Shown: positions 49,024 to 58,638, numbered from the stretch's first letter. The stretch is DNA of 64,000 nt from Oscillospiraceae bacterium (GCA_017395935.1 JAFQNL010000019.1:62001-126000), one strand, 5' to 3'. The notes: generated by a model from the sequence alone, not told the origin. A program made the numbers and translations.

Positions 49024-49890
49024 TTGGAACCCATTCTTGAAACTAGAAAACTCAGCTGCGTCTATAGTCAGGGTACTCCCTTTGAACACAAGGCCCTGAT
49101 TGACGTGGATTTTCAGGCTTATCCCGGTGAATATGTGGGCATCATTGGTCACACCGGGTCTGGCAAGTCTACCCTGATTCAGCATCTTAACGGGCTGCTC
49201 AAGCCTACCTCTGGTCAGGTGCTGCTCCACGGAAAGGATATCTGGGAGAGCAAGCAGTCGGTCCGCGAGGCAAAGTTCCACGTAGGGCTGGTATTCCAGT
49301 ACCCTGAGTATCAGCTCTTTGAGGAGACAGTTTATCAGGATATTGCTTTTGGTCCTAAAAATATGAAGCTGTCCGCGGATGAGATTGATCGCCGGGTCCA
49401 CGAGGCCGCTGCCTTTGTCGGTCTGACTGAACGGCATTTGAAGAAGTCTCCCTTTGAGCTCTCCGGTGGCCAGAAACGCCGGGTAGCAATTGCCGGCGTT
49501 ATCGCTATGGAGCCGGAGGTGCTCATTCTTGATGAGCCCACCGCCGGTCTTGATCCTGCCGGACGGGACGCTATTCTGGCCAATATCCATAAGTACCACG
49601 AAGCCAGAAACGCGACTATTATCCTCGTCTCTCACTCCATGGAGGAAGTAGCCCGGAGTGTAGACCGGATCGTTGTGGTGAACGATGCACAGATTCCCTT
49701 CACCGGTACGCCCCGCGAAGTCTTCTCCCACAGTCAGGAGCTGCGGAAGATGGGGCTGGGTATTCCTCAGGTGACTCAGGTCTTCCAGCGCCTGAAGGCC
49801 ATGGGACTTCCTATCGAAGACGACTGCGTCTATACCATGGAAGAGGCGAAAGCGGTTCTCATGGCCCTCTATCGGAAGGAGGTGGGCTGA
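49024..49890 (+). CDS. ecfA2: Energy-coupling factor transporter ATPase 2
   Basis: This 288-residue partner ATPase has Walker A IIGHTGSGKSTLIQHL near residue 42, the Q-loop LVFQYPEYQLFEET typical of EcfA2, the signature LSGGQKRRVAIAGV near residue 145 and Walker B VLILDEPTAGLDPAG. The start codon is TTG at 49024, supported by GAGGT upstream and by the family N-terminus; no ATG is available. Its stop is one base from ecfT. Together EcfA1, EcfA2 and EcfT form the shared energising module. Confidence 0.94.
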   Translation: MEPILETRKLSCVYSQGTPFEHKALIDVDFQAYPGEYVGIIGHTGSGKSTLIQHLNGLLKPTSGQVLLHGKDIWESKQSVREAKFHVGLVFQYPEYQLFEETVYQDIAFGPKNMKLSADEIDRRVHEAAAFVGLTERHLKKSPFELSGGQKRRVAIAGVIAMEPEVLILDEPTAGLDPAGRDAILANIHKYHEARNATIILVSHSMEEVARSVDRIVVVNDAQIPFTGTPREVFSHSQELRKMGLGIPQVTQVFQRLKAMGLPIEDDCVYTMEEAKAVLMALYRKEVG

Positions 49891-49891
49891 G

Positions 49892-50701
49892 ATGCTGAAA
49901 GATATTACCCTTGGCCAGTATTTCCCGGGTAACTCCGTAGTTCATCGGCTTGACCCCAGAACTAAGATTCTGATGGTGGTTATCTATATTGTGGCCTTGT
50001 TCATGGCAAAGGGCGTATTGAGCTACGGCCTGCTGCTGGCCTTCCTGGTTACCGCTGTTAAGCTGTCCAAAGTGGGGGCCAAGGCCATTCTCCGAGGCAT
50101 GAAGCCGGTACTCTTTATTCTGGTGTTTACCGGCCTGCTCAATCTCTTCTATAATACAACCGGCACCATCCTCTGGCAGTGGGGCATTCTGACCATCTCT
50201 ACCGGTGGACTGAAGACGGCCTTCTTTATGGTGGTTCGGATTATGATGCTCATTTCCGGCACCTTCCTGCTGACCTATACCACCTCTCCCATCCTGCTTA
50301 CCGATGGTATCGAGAACCTGCTGGCTCCGTTGAAGAAGCTCCATGTTCCCGTCCACGAGCTGGCCATGATGATGTCTATTGCCCTGCGTTTTATCCCCAC
50401 CCTCATTGAGGAGACAGATAAAATTATGTCTGCCCAGAAGGCCAGAGGTGCTGACTTTGACTCAGGCAATCTGCTGGATAAGGCAAAGGCTTTGATCCCG
50501 CTGCTGGTTCCGCTCTTTGTTTCGGCTTTCCGCCGGGCTGATGAACTGGCGACAGCTATGGAGTGCCGCTGCTATCACGGCGGCGAGGGACGTACCCGTC
50601 TGCGCCGTCTGGAATACCATACCAACGACTATATTACACTGGCTCTAGGGCTGATACTGCTGGCGGTAGTTATTGCGATCGCCTTTGGCCTGGGCCTGTG
50701 A
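49892..50701 (+). CDS. ecfT: Energy-coupling factor transporter transmembrane protein EcfT
   Basis: This 269-residue membrane protein has five or six helices and the EcfT coupling helices with the Ala-Arg-Gly motif, seen as MSAQKARGADFDSGN near residue 185 and AMECRCYHGGEGRTRL near residue 225. The N-terminal GQYFPGNSVVHRLDPRTKI is the standard start. It links the two ATPases to interchangeable substrate-binding subunits. It is translated from the same message as ecfA1, ecfA2 and truA. Confidence 0.94.
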   Translation: MLKDITLGQYFPGNSVVHRLDPRTKILMVVIYIVALFMAKGVLSYGLLLAFLVTAVKLSKVGAKAILRGMKPVLFILVFTGLLNLFYNTTGTILWQWGILTISTGGLKTAFFMVVRIMMLISGTFLLTYTTSPILLTDGIENLLAPLKKLHVPVHELAMMMSIALRFIPTLIEETDKIMSAQKARGADFDSGNLLDKAKALIPLLVPLFVSAFRRADELATAMECRCYHGGEGRTRLRRLEYHTNDYITLALGLILLAVVIAIAFGLGL

Positions 50702-50734
50702 GAACCGTATCTTCGTCCTGGAAAGGAAAGGCTT

Positions 50735-51505
50735 ATGAGAAATATCGCTCTGCAGCTCATGTATGTGGGCTCAGCCTACCATGGCTGGCAGATCCAGAAT
50801 AACGCCGCTACTGTCCAGGAGACACTGGAGCAGGCGGTGGCGAAGGTGGTCAAGCACCCTGTCCGCTTCACCGGTGCCGGCAGAACTGACGCTGGTGTCC
50901 ATGCCCGGGTCTATATCGCGAACTTCCGTACCAGCTGTAATATCCCCTGTGACCGGATGCCGCTTGCCTTTAACGCTCGGCTGCCGGAGGATATTGTGGT
51001 TGTCTCTGCCCGGGAGGTCTCCGAGGGATTCAATGCTATTGGTTCCTGCATCAAAAAGGAGTACACCTATCAGGTCTATAACTCCCGGATCCGAAACGCG
51101 TTCTATGTAGACCGTGCTTATTTCTATCCCAAGCGTCTGGACGAGTCTATTATGGCTGCTGCAGCCCGGGAGTTTATCGGAACCAAAGACTTTGCCGCTG
51201 TTCGGGATGTGGGCACAAACGTCCGCTCCACTGTTCGTACCGTTCATTATTTTGACGTGGTCCGGGAGGGGGATCTTATCACCTTAAAGGTCTGCGCCAA
51301 TGGATTTTTGTATAATATGGTCCGTATCATGGTAGGTACCGCGCTCTATGCCGCCGAGGGGAAGTTCGCCCCTTCGGACATTGCCGGTATTCTGGCCCGG
51401 GGCAATCGGACCGAGGCAGGGCCTACCGTTCCCCCCGGCGGACTGTACATGACTAAGCTCTGGTACAATGAGCCCGTGGGTCTTGATACCGACCCGGAGG
51501 TATAA
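50735..51505 (+). CDS. truA: tRNA pseudouridine(38-40) synthase TruA
   Basis: TruA makes pseudouridine at positions 38-40 of the tRNA anticodon arm. The catalytic Asp is in FTGAGRTDAGVHARV near residue 55. The N-terminal LQLMYVGSAYHGWQIQNN and the C-terminal FLYNMVRIMVGTALYAAEGK are diagnostic. The length of 256 is normal. The ecfA-ecfT-truA order is common in Firmicutes. AAAGGAAAG precedes the ATG. Confidence 0.96.
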   Translation: MRNIALQLMYVGSAYHGWQIQNNAATVQETLEQAVAKVVKHPVRFTGAGRTDAGVHARVYIANFRTSCNIPCDRMPLAFNARLPEDIVVVSAREVSEGFNAIGSCIKKEYTYQVYNSRIRNAFYVDRAYFYPKRLDESIMAAAAREFIGTKDFAAVRDVGTNVRSTVRTVHYFDVVREGDLITLKVCANGFLYNMVRIMVGTALYAAEGKFAPSDIAGILARGNRTEAGPTVPPGGLYMTKLWYNEPVGLDTDPEV

Positions 51506-51507
51506 GC

Positions 51508-52707
51508 ATGGAAGATAAGCAAATGAATCCTCAGCAGCGTCCGCAGCCGGCAGGGGAGAGCAAGGTTAGAAAGGGTCTGATTCTGCTCAGCCGAATCCTT
51601 GTAGCTATCCTCACTCTGCTGCTCATCGTTACGGCTGTTATCGTGGTGGTCTTCCGGGACCAGGTTAATCTGGACTCGGTAAAACGCTACCTGACTTATC
51701 AGGCTCTTGAGCGTAACGACGAGGGTGTGGGAGCCGAGTTTGATATTACTGCAGATAAGACCAACTCCTATGCTGCTCTGGATGACTGCCTGATCGCCTG
51801 CAGCAATAACCGGATTCAGATCTATTCCAACGGCGGCAGTGTCTACGTAGATATGCAGGTTTCTATCTTCGATCCTGTTATTCTGGCAGAGGGCAACTAT
51901 GCCCTGATCTACGATGCCGGCGGCAGCGAGCTCTATCTCTTTTCCGAGCGACAGCTCATTCATGAGTATAAGGCCGAAGAAGGATCCAGCATTCTGTCTG
52001 CCCGTGTCAATTCCAATGGATGGCTGGTCATTATTGAAGAGGCTGCCGGCTATAAAGCATCCGCTACCGTCTACAACGACCGTTTCCAGCCGGTCATGAC
52101 TCAGAATATCTCCTCCAGCTTTGTAATCGACGGTGTCGTTTCTCCCGACAATCGGAAGCTGGCCCTCATTACGATCGGGCAGGAGGAGACCAAGTTTGCA
52201 TCTACCCTCCGAATCTATGACTGCGGAGACGGCGCCGAGACAGTTTCCCGGGTCATCTCCAACGAACCTCCGCTGGATCTGCGTTGGGACGAGGATGGCT
52301 TCTGGCTGCAGGAGCTTAATTGTCTGCGGCGGCTGGATGATTCCGGATCTGAAGTGGGGCTCTGGGAGGATGAGTCGCTTCATCTGCAGGGCTTCAGTCT
52401 CAGCGGAGATGGATTTGCAGTAGAGTATTACAGCCGTTATCGGGCCGGCAATGCAGGCACCCTTATGGTCATCGATGAAAAAGGAGCTATCTCTGCCCAA
52501 CTGGATCTGAACGAGGAGATCCTCTCTGTCAGTGCCAGCGGCCGCTACATTGGCGTGCTGACTCACAGCGGACTTACGATCTATACCAGTTCTCTGAACC
52601 GGTATGCCTACCTTGATAATGATACCGGTATCGTAAAAGCTATTGTTCGCTCTGACGGTACCGCTATGCTGGTGTCGGAGAAAACCGCCAGCGTATTTCT
52701 GCCCTAA
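51508..52707 (+). CDS. DUF5711 family membrane-anchored beta-propeller-like protein
   Basis: This 399-residue protein has a short cytoplasmic N-terminus, one membrane helix (LLSRILVAILTLLLIVTAVIV, residues about 27-49) and a large extracellular beta-rich domain made of repeated blades such as YALIYDAGGSELYLFSERQ and GYIGVLTHSG-like RYIGVLTHSGLTIYTSS. This fits DUF5711, whose function is not known. The start is supported by GGAGGT overlapping the truA end. It precedes a CvpA-like gene by 15 bases. Confidence 0.82.
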   Translation: MEDKQMNPQQRPQPAGESKVRKGLILLSRILVAILTLLLIVTAVIVVVFRDQVNLDSVKRYLTYQALERNDEGVGAEFDITADKTNSYAALDDCLIACSNNRIQIYSNGGSVYVDMQVSIFDPVILAEGNYALIYDAGGSELYLFSERQLIHEYKAEEGSSILSARVNSNGWLVIIEEAAGYKASATVYNDRFQPVMTQNISSSFVIDGVVSPDNRKLALITIGQEETKFASTLRIYDCGDGAETVSRVISNEPPLDLRWDEDGFWLQELNCLRRLDDSGSEVGLWEDESLHLQGFSLSGDGFAVEYYSRYRAGNAGTLMVIDEKGAISAQLDLNEEILSVSASGRYIGVLTHSGLTIYTSSLNRYAYLDNDTGIVKAIVRSDGTAMLVSEKTASVFLP

Positions 52708-52722
52708 TGGAGAAAAAAAGCT

Positions 52723-53391
52723 ATGAATGTACTTGATATCGTGATTCTGATCGCCCTTGCGATTTTTACTGTCTTTGGCGCCAATCGGGGACTGATTATG
52801 ACGCTCTGTGGGCTGGTCATTGCCGTACTTGCTCTGGTGGGATCTCCTGTCGTCGCTGACACCGTCTCGCCGGTTGCCGCGGCGATCATTCAGCCCGGTC
52901 TTGAAAATACCATTCAGGACGCAGTGGATGAGGCCGTAGCCAATGGGCAGGAGATCACCATCGAGCTGCCGGAAGCTATTGAAGAGAGCGGCCTGATGGA
53001 GATGATGCTCAACTCTGAGGTCTATCAGCACTTTGCCTCTGCCGTAGAGTCCGGTGTTGAAAGCGGCATGGAAGGTGTGGCCGAGGGCGTATCTACCGCC
53101 CTTGCCAATACCATGGCATGGTTCTTCGTCTACATTGTGGCATTCCTTGCCATTCTGGTTCTTGGAAATCTGGTTGCCCGTTTGCTCAATCTGGCGTCCA
53201 TGCTGCCTGGACTGAACTTCCTGAATAAGTCTCTTGGCGCTGTTCTGGGCTTTTTGAAGGGCGCAGTGTATATGTCCGTCTTTGCCTCGCTGGCCTCGTC
53301 CTTTGGCCTTGTGCCGCCCGAGATGCTTGATGGCAGCCTGCTGCTGAAGCTGTTTGCCTCTTTCGCGGCTATCGCTCTGGCCGCATTGTAA
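52723..53391 (+). CDS. CvpA-family membrane protein
   Basis: This 222-residue protein starts MNVLDIVILIALAIFTVFGA, the classic CvpA N-terminus, followed by a second helix with GLIMTLCGLVIAVLALV. A hydrophilic acidic insertion covers about residues 60-120, then comes a helix pair that ends near LNFLNKSLGAVLGFLKGAVYM. CvpA proteins affect envelope integrity or colicin V export in other bacteria, and their mechanism is uncertain. It is the last gene of the run that begins at 47229. Confidence 0.85.
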   Translation: MNVLDIVILIALAIFTVFGANRGLIMTLCGLVIAVLALVGSPVVADTVSPVAAAIIQPGLENTIQDAVDEAVANGQEITIELPEAIEESGLMEMMLNSEVYQHFASAVESGVESGMEGVAEGVSTALANTMAWFFVYIVAFLAILVLGNLVARLLNLASMLPGLNFLNKSLGAVLGFLKGAVYMSVFASLASSFGLVPPEMLDGSLLLKLFASFAAIALAAL

Positions 53392-53483
53392 GCTTTTCGG
53401 CTTCGAAACAAGATTTGTTCATATTTCTGTGGTAGAATGACCCGGAAAATGTTAAGATACATATTCCTGTAAGGAGATTCAAT

Positions 53484-56042
53484 ATGCAGCCTGTTCTGTG
53501 TTGTAAATGTAAAAAGAATGTAGCCGTTATTTTCCTCACCCGGATCGACAACGGAGAGAGCAAGAACGAGGGCTACTGTCTGACCTGTGCCAAGGGCATG
53601 GGTATTAAACCTGTGGACGATCTTCTGTCCAAAATGGGTATTTCTGATGAAGATCTGGAAAGCCTGACCAATGAAATGATGTCCGCTTTCGGCGGTCCCG
53701 AAGCCATGGAAGCTATGATGGGCGGCCAGGAAGAGGGAGATGAGGACGATCAGGAAGATGGCAAGACCGCTACCTTCCCGTTCCTCAATCGCCTGTTCGG
53801 TGCCGGTCAGGGCAATCAGGAGTTCAAGCGGGATAACGAAGCGCCCCGGGGCCATGAGAAGGAAAGACAGTCTCCCGGCAAAGGGGATAAGAACCAGAAG
53901 CGTAAGTATCTGGAAAGCTACTGTATCTCGCTGACCCGTAAAGCCAGGGAGGGCAAGCTGGATGGCGTGATCGGTCGGGAAGAGGAGATTGCCCGCGTCA
54001 TGCAGATCCTTAACCGCCGTCAGAAGAACAATCCCTGCCTGATCGGCGAGCCCGGTGTTGGTAAGACTGCCATTGCTGAAGGCCTTGCCCTGCGCATTGT
54101 ATCCGGTCAGGTACCCTATAAGCTGGTGGATAAGGAAGTCTATCTGCTGGATCTGACTGCTCTGGTGGCTGGCACTCAGTTCCGCGGCCAGTTTGAGAGC
54201 CGTATGAAGGGCCTGATCGAAGAAGTTAAGCGAATCGGGAATATTATCCTTGTCATCGACGAAGTCCATAACATCGTGGGTGCCGGCGATGCCGAAGGTT
54301 CAATGAATGCCGCCAATATCCTTAAGCCTGCCCTCTCCCGAGGTGAGATTCAGGTAATCGGCGCCACTACCTATAATGAATACCGGAAGTACATTGAAAA
54401 GGACGCCGCCCTGGAGCGCCGTTTCCAGCCGGTCAATGTAGCCGAACCCTCGCTGGATGACTCTACTCGGATTTTGGAAGGTATCGCTCATTTCTATGAA
54501 AACTATCATCAGGTAACTATTCCCAAGCCCATTCTGCGTCAGGCAGTTCTTCTGTCTGAGCGCTATATTACCGACCGTTTCCTTCCCGATAAAGCGATCG
54601 ACCTGATTGATGAGGCCTGCTCTGATGTCAACCTCCATGACCAGAATCTGGCCCGTCTGGCTGCTATTAAGAAAGACCGGGCTGATATCGCGAAGGAGCG
54701 GGAGCTCATTCTGGCCAGTCAGCACGAACAGTCCAATGAGCGCTCCTCCAAGCTGAAGGATAACGAGCAGAAGCAGTCTCGCTGCCGTCAGCAGCTCACC
54801 TCCCTGAACAACGAAGGCATGAGTGTTCAGAACAGCACTTACTATAACGGAGACCGGGAGGGCAAGCTTCGTGAGCTGAGCCAGAAGACCGAAGAACTGA
54901 AGAAGCAGCTCCAGGCACTGAAGGAGGAGCGGATGGCCATTCAGAGCGCTCCGGAGGACTCCAAGGCCTATGAGCGTATTGCTCATCTGCGCAGCAAGGA
55001 TCTCCAGCTGGAGAGCGAGGAGAACGCGCTCAAGGCGCTTGGCCGCCCTGCTCTGGGTGTGGAGAATCTGGCCCGGGTTATTGAGCTTTGGACCAATATT
55101 CCTGCCAGCCGAATTCAGGAAGAAGAGTTTGCCCGTCTGAGTCAGCTGGATCAGCGGCTGAAGAAGCATATTATCGGTCAGGATCAAGCAGTGGATGCTG
55201 TGACCCGGGCGATTCGCCGAAATCGAGTGGGCATCTCTCCCAAGCATAAACCTGTCTCCTTCATTTTCGTCGGCTCTACCGGTGTGGGTAAGACGGAGCT
55301 TGTCAAGCAGCTGGCTCAGGATCTCTTTAACAGTCCTGAGTCCCTGATCCGTCTGGATATGTCCGAATTTATGGAGAAGCATGCGGTCTCCCGGATCGTA
55401 GGCTCGCCTCCCGGCTATGTAGGCTATGACGAAGCCGGACAGCTGACGGAGAAGATTCGCCGGAAGCCTTACTCTGTTATCCTTTTTGATGAGATCGAAA
55501 AGGCGCATCCTGATGTGCTGAACATTCTGCTTCAAATCCTGGACGACGGTCAGATTACCGATGCCCACGGACGTAAGGTTAACTTTGAAAACACAGTCAT
55601 CGTTATGACCTCCAATGCTGGCAGCGGCTCCAAGGGAGGCAGTGTCGGCTTTGGCCGCACCTCCGATGAGCTGGATCAGGAGCGGACAATGAAGGCTCTC
55701 CAGTCTTTCCTGCGGCCTGAGTTTATTAACCGCGTGGATGAGATTGTCCACTTTAACCGACTGAGCGAAGAGGACTTCAAGGGTATCACTGGTATTATGC
55801 TTGCTGAACTCAAGCAGTCTATGAATGATAAGGGTATTGAGTTTAACTGGGATGACGAGCTGGTGAATTATCTTACCCATAAGTCCTATTCCACCACCTA
55901 TGGCGCCCGTAACCTCCGTCGGCTGATCCAGAGAGAGCTGGAGGATCTGATTGCCATGCGGCTGATTGAACAATACGATCAGCAGATCAAACGTCTTACC
56001 GCAACCGTCGCTGATGACCAGATCGTGCTTATCAGCGGCTGA
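53484..56042 (+). CDS. ClpE/ClpC-like AAA+ ATPase with N-terminal zinc finger
   Basis: This 852-residue Hsp100 unfoldase begins with a treble-clef-like zinc finger (Cys6/Cys9 and Cys32/Cys35), as in ClpE. An acidic linker (about residues 80-140) takes the place of the Clp N-repeat domain. The first AAA+ module has Walker A GEPGVGKT (188-195), and an extended coiled-coil middle domain spans about residues 395-520. The second module has Walker A GSTGVGKT and MEKHAVSRIVGSPPGYVGYDEAG. A VGFG loop near residue 720 would dock on ClpP. No CtsR box is evident upstream. It precedes RNase Z by 27 bases. Confidence 0.9.
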   Translation: MQPVLCCKCKKNVAVIFLTRIDNGESKNEGYCLTCAKGMGIKPVDDLLSKMGISDEDLESLTNEMMSAFGGPEAMEAMMGGQEEGDEDDQEDGKTATFPFLNRLFGAGQGNQEFKRDNEAPRGHEKERQSPGKGDKNQKRKYLESYCISLTRKAREGKLDGVIGREEEIARVMQILNRRQKNNPCLIGEPGVGKTAIAEGLALRIVSGQVPYKLVDKEVYLLDLTALVAGTQFRGQFESRMKGLIEEVKRIGNIILVIDEVHNIVGAGDAEGSMNAANILKPALSRGEIQVIGATTYNEYRKYIEKDAALERRFQPVNVAEPSLDDSTRILEGIAHFYENYHQVTIPKPILRQAVLLSERYITDRFLPDKAIDLIDEACSDVNLHDQNLARLAAIKKDRADIAKERELILASQHEQSNERSSKLKDNEQKQSRCRQQLTSLNNEGMSVQNSTYYNGDREGKLRELSQKTEELKKQLQALKEERMAIQSAPEDSKAYERIAHLRSKDLQLESEENALKALGRPALGVENLARVIELWTNIPASRIQEEEFARLSQLDQRLKKHIIGQDQAVDAVTRAIRRNRVGISPKHKPVSFIFVGSTGVGKTELVKQLAQDLFNSPESLIRLDMSEFMEKHAVSRIVGSPPGYVGYDEAGQLTEKIRRKPYSVILFDEIEKAHPDVLNILLQILDDGQITDAHGRKVNFENTVIVMTSNAGSGSKGGSVGFGRTSDELDQERTMKALQSFLRPEFINRVDEIVHFNRLSEEDFKGITGIMLAELKQSMNDKGIEFNWDDELVNYLTHKSYSTTYGARNLRRLIQRELEDLIAMRLIEQYDQQIKRLTATVADDQIVLISG

Positions 56043-56069
56043 CCAGTAACAGAAGGGAAGTGCTCTCAA

Positions 56070-56969
56070 ATGCTGGACGTCTGCCTGCTTGGCACCGGAG
56101 GTACAATGCCTCTGCCCGGCCGCTGGCTCACCTCATTGGTGCTGCGCTGCAATGGTCGGAGCCTGCTTATTGACTCCGGCGAGGGAACTCAGATTGCTGC
56201 CCGGGAAGCCGGATGCTCATTTAAAAATCTGGATACTATCTGCATTACCCATCTTCATGCTGACCACACCGCCGGCCTCCCCGGTCTGCTGCTCACTATG
56301 GGCAACATGGACCGAACCGAGCCGGTAACTTTGGTGGGTCCACGGGGGACGAAAAGGCTGCTGGAAGCCGTTAAAGTGTTGGCTCCTGAGCTGCCCTTCC
56401 CGGTGTGGGCCATGGAGATTGACGAGGACAACTGCCAGACAATCTCTCTTGGAGACTGGGAGATTGCGCCTTTCCCGGTGAATCATACGGTGCCCTGCTT
56501 TGGTTATCTGGTCACTGTGCCCAGAAAGGGCAAGTTCGACCCGAGCAAGGCCATTGAAGCCGGTATTCCCCGTCCTCTCTGGAAGCGGCTGCAGAATGGC
56601 GAGTCGGTAGACGACTATACCCCTGACATGGTTATGGGGCCGCCCAGAACCGGTATAAAGCTGGTCTACTGCACTGATACCCGTCCGGCGAGACCGCTGT
56701 ATAAGGCCTGTGACGGGGTGGATCTGCTGATTTGTGAAGGCATGTACGGTGAGCCGGATAAGCTGGCAAAGGCCAAAGAGACCTGTCATATGACCTTCCA
56801 GGAAGCGGCGAAAACCGCGCTTCGGGGCGGTGCAAAGGAGCTTTGGCTGACCCACTTTAGTCCGTCTCTCAACCATCCTGAAGATTATCTGGATCAGGTA
56901 CAAGCTATTTTCCCGAATACATCTCTTGGATCTGCCGGCCAATGGCATTCGCTTACATTTACAGAATGA
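56070..56969 (+). CDS. rnz: Ribonuclease Z
   Basis: This 299-residue metallo-beta-lactamase-fold enzyme trims the 3' end of tRNA precursors. The metal-binding motif is CITHLHADHTAGLPGLL near residue 60, further ligands lie in VNHTVPCFGY and YCTDTRP, and the final His is in LWLTHFSPSLNHPEDY near residue 265. FLGTGG-like LGTGGTMPLPGRWLTS opens the protein. The flexible arm (exosite) lies around residues 155-190. It probably shares a transcript with the ClpE-like gene. Confidence 0.94.
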   Translation: MLDVCLLGTGGTMPLPGRWLTSLVLRCNGRSLLIDSGEGTQIAAREAGCSFKNLDTICITHLHADHTAGLPGLLLTMGNMDRTEPVTLVGPRGTKRLLEAVKVLAPELPFPVWAMEIDEDNCQTISLGDWEIAPFPVNHTVPCFGYLVTVPRKGKFDPSKAIEAGIPRPLWKRLQNGESVDDYTPDMVMGPPRTGIKLVYCTDTRPARPLYKACDGVDLLICEGMYGEPDKLAKAKETCHMTFQEAAKTALRGGAKELWLTHFSPSLNHPEDYLDQVQAIFPNTSLGSAGQWHSLTFTE

Positions 56970-56976
56970 TCGAATG

Positions 56977-57010
56977 AAACACGCCCCTCCAAAAGGAGGG
57001 GCGTGTTTGC
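56977..57010 (+). terminator. Terminator after rnz
   Basis: A perfect 14-bp stem AAACACGCCCCTCC/GGAGGGGCGTGTTT with a 4-base loop is followed by GCACTG. Confidence 0.85.
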
Positions 57011-57071
57011 ACTGACAAAGAAGACGCAGCGATGATGGGAGAAATTTTAAGGAGCAATCGATATAAGTGAA

Positions 57072-57104
57072 CAAACGAGCATCCGGCGTTTGGATGCTCG
57101 TTTG
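57072..57104. terminator. Second hairpin downstream of rnz
   Basis: A perfect 13-bp stem CAAACGAGCATCC/GGATGCTCGTTTG with a 7-base loop has moderate T tails on both strands. It may stop transcription of the convergent minus-strand gene at 57237. Confidence 0.6.
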
Positions 57105-57236
57105 CTTATAGATCAGCTGACTTGTTCGCTTAATTTGTAATCTGTGGAAAAGCAATGCAATGGCACAGTGCGCATGATTGCGCGCTCCTGAATTGAGGAA
57201 AGTGAGAGGTTTCACTACTCGACAAATCAGGACTGG

Positions 57237-57461
57237 TCAATCTATCTCTTTGCCGCAATGCTGACAATATTTTCCTTCGTCTCTCCCCAGTTGCTTCCCG
57301 CAATGAGGGCATTTGTTATACAGGAAATGTGGAATAAAGCAAGAGAACGAAACAATACCGCCGACAAGCAACAGAGGTTCATAAATGTAACCGCATAGCA
57401 TTATAATAATGCCGGCAATTGCAAGTAAGTCTCTTAATTTTTGGGCTCTTTTGGCTTTCAT
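57237..57461 (-). CDS. Small membrane protein with C-terminal zinc ribbon
   Basis: This 74-residue protein has two membrane helices (LLAIAGIIIMLCGYIYE and LLLVGGIVSFSCFIPHFLY) followed by a zinc ribbon with CPHCGKQLGRDEGKYCQHCG. I do not know its function. The start at 57461 gives a sensible basic N-terminus (MKAKRAQKLRD), but the ribosome-binding site is weak, and a frame from 57503 is possible. Small two-helix zinc-ribbon proteins are common hypotheticals in these bacteria. Confidence 0.6.
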   Translation of the reverse strand: MKAKRAQKLRDLLAIAGIIIMLCGYIYEPLLLVGGIVSFSCFIPHFLYNKCPHCGKQLGRDEGKYCQHCGKEID

Positions 57462-57642
57462 ATGATCACACTCGCTTGTCGAATTCGAGTTTGTGGCATC
57501 CACTCGGTCGCAGCAGCACGAGAAACCACGCGTTAGCCCAGACTTGTGGTTATGTTGTTAGCAAGATGGAAAGGAGAACTCCTTCCTTTCTATCCCCTCC
57601 CTCGGGAGCGGCCCTGGCCGTGGGAAAGCGAGGACGCAGTGC

Positions 57643-58203
57643 TTACTGGATCTTCTTGCCTGCCTGATAGGCGGTGCCGACAGCGGGACCAAGGGGCAAA
57701 TAAGCGTGGTTGATGGGATCGAAGGTAATGGGGTTGAGCTTTGCGGGATCAATAGAGCCGTTTTCGCTCAGAATGGATTCGTCGGCGCTGATGTTGACGA
57801 TCTCGCCGATCATGTAGCCGGTAGACTCGTCATAGCTGATAAGCTTGCACTCGAGGGTCATGGGGAACTCTTCAATGATAGGAGCGTTGACGAACTCGCT
57901 CTTGGAGGTGTGCAGACCGGCCTTTTCCAGCTTGTCGGCTACCTTGTTGCCAGAGGTAATGCCCAGATAGTCGGCCTCGACCATGGTAGAGACAGTGGCC
58001 ATACTGACAGTGTAGGCGCCGGTGGCAAAGATATTCTGAGTTGTCTTGTGGCTGGCGCTCAGGCAGATACCCAGCAGCTTGGTGTCCACGATGCCTCCCC
58101 AGGCAGCGGTCATAGCGTTGGCCTTGCCGTTTTCGTCATAAGCGGCGACAATCAGCACAGGCATGGGATACAGAGCGGGCTTGGAACCGAAATTCTTTCT
58201 CAT
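57643..58203 (-). CDS. Flavin reductase-like FMN-binding protein
   Basis: This 186-residue protein has the split-barrel FMN-binding fold of the flavin reductase/flavoredoxin family. It opens with LYPMPVLIVAAYDENGKANA, followed by AWGGIVDTKLLGICLSASHKT, YTVSMATVSTMVEADYLGI and the conserved NHAYLPLGPAVGTAY end. It would pass electrons between NAD(P)H or ferredoxin and a partner. A GGAGAG lies upstream of the ATG. It is monocistronic; its partner is not evident. Confidence 0.88.
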   Translation of the reverse strand: MRKNFGSKPALYPMPVLIVAAYDENGKANAMTAAWGGIVDTKLLGICLSASHKTTQNIFATGAYTVSMATVSTMVEADYLGITSGNKVADKLEKAGLHTSKSEFVNAPIIEEFPMTLECKLISYDESTGYMIGEIVNISADESILSENGSIDPAKLNPITFDPINHAYLPLGPAVGTAYQAGKKIQ

Positions 58204-58598
58204 AATAACTCTCCTTCGTTGACGATGAATATTCGGTCGGGAAGGGAAGACCCGACCACTCGTATGGCACTATTCTACCATATCCTGTGCCAAATGGAAT
58301 AACGAAGTGTAAATTTTTTCTGATTTGTATAGCACTGTCCCGCGGAAGCAGGTCATTGCAGATCAGCACTTTCGCAGCTAGCGCCTCTTCTTAAAGCGAT
58401 CCCTGCACCAGCTTGATCTTGGCACACTGCGCACTAGAAACGATGGAGTAACGTGTTATTCTGACTGCAGATTCGGCTCTTTCCAATGCGGTTGTGTAAT
58501 TGATTTTTAGAATGTTGAGTTTTTCTGGCGATGAAGGGGAGCAGGCAGCAACGGATATGCGATACGACTCTTCAAATGATCCATTGAGCAGCAACGTA
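58204..58598 (-). other. Intergenic region between the flavin reductase gene and the retron
   Basis: Apart from the retron terminator at its edge and an unresolved promoter for the flavin reductase, I see no supported gene here. A minus-strand frame of up to 90 codons (to 58391) starts inside the reverse transcriptase gene without a ribosome-binding site and runs through the terminator, so it is not called. Confidence 0.4.
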
Positions 58599-58636
58599 AA
58601 ATCCCACCCGTGGTACGTGTACCGCAGGTGGGATTT
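58599..58636 (-). terminator. Terminator of the retron
   Basis: On the minus strand AAATCCCACC pairs with GGTGGGATTT, with further pairing GCGGTAC/GTACCACG inside, and the stem is followed by TTACG. It begins three bases after the reverse transcriptase stop, so no downstream effector shares the transcript. Confidence 0.85.
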
Positions 58637-58638
58637 CA

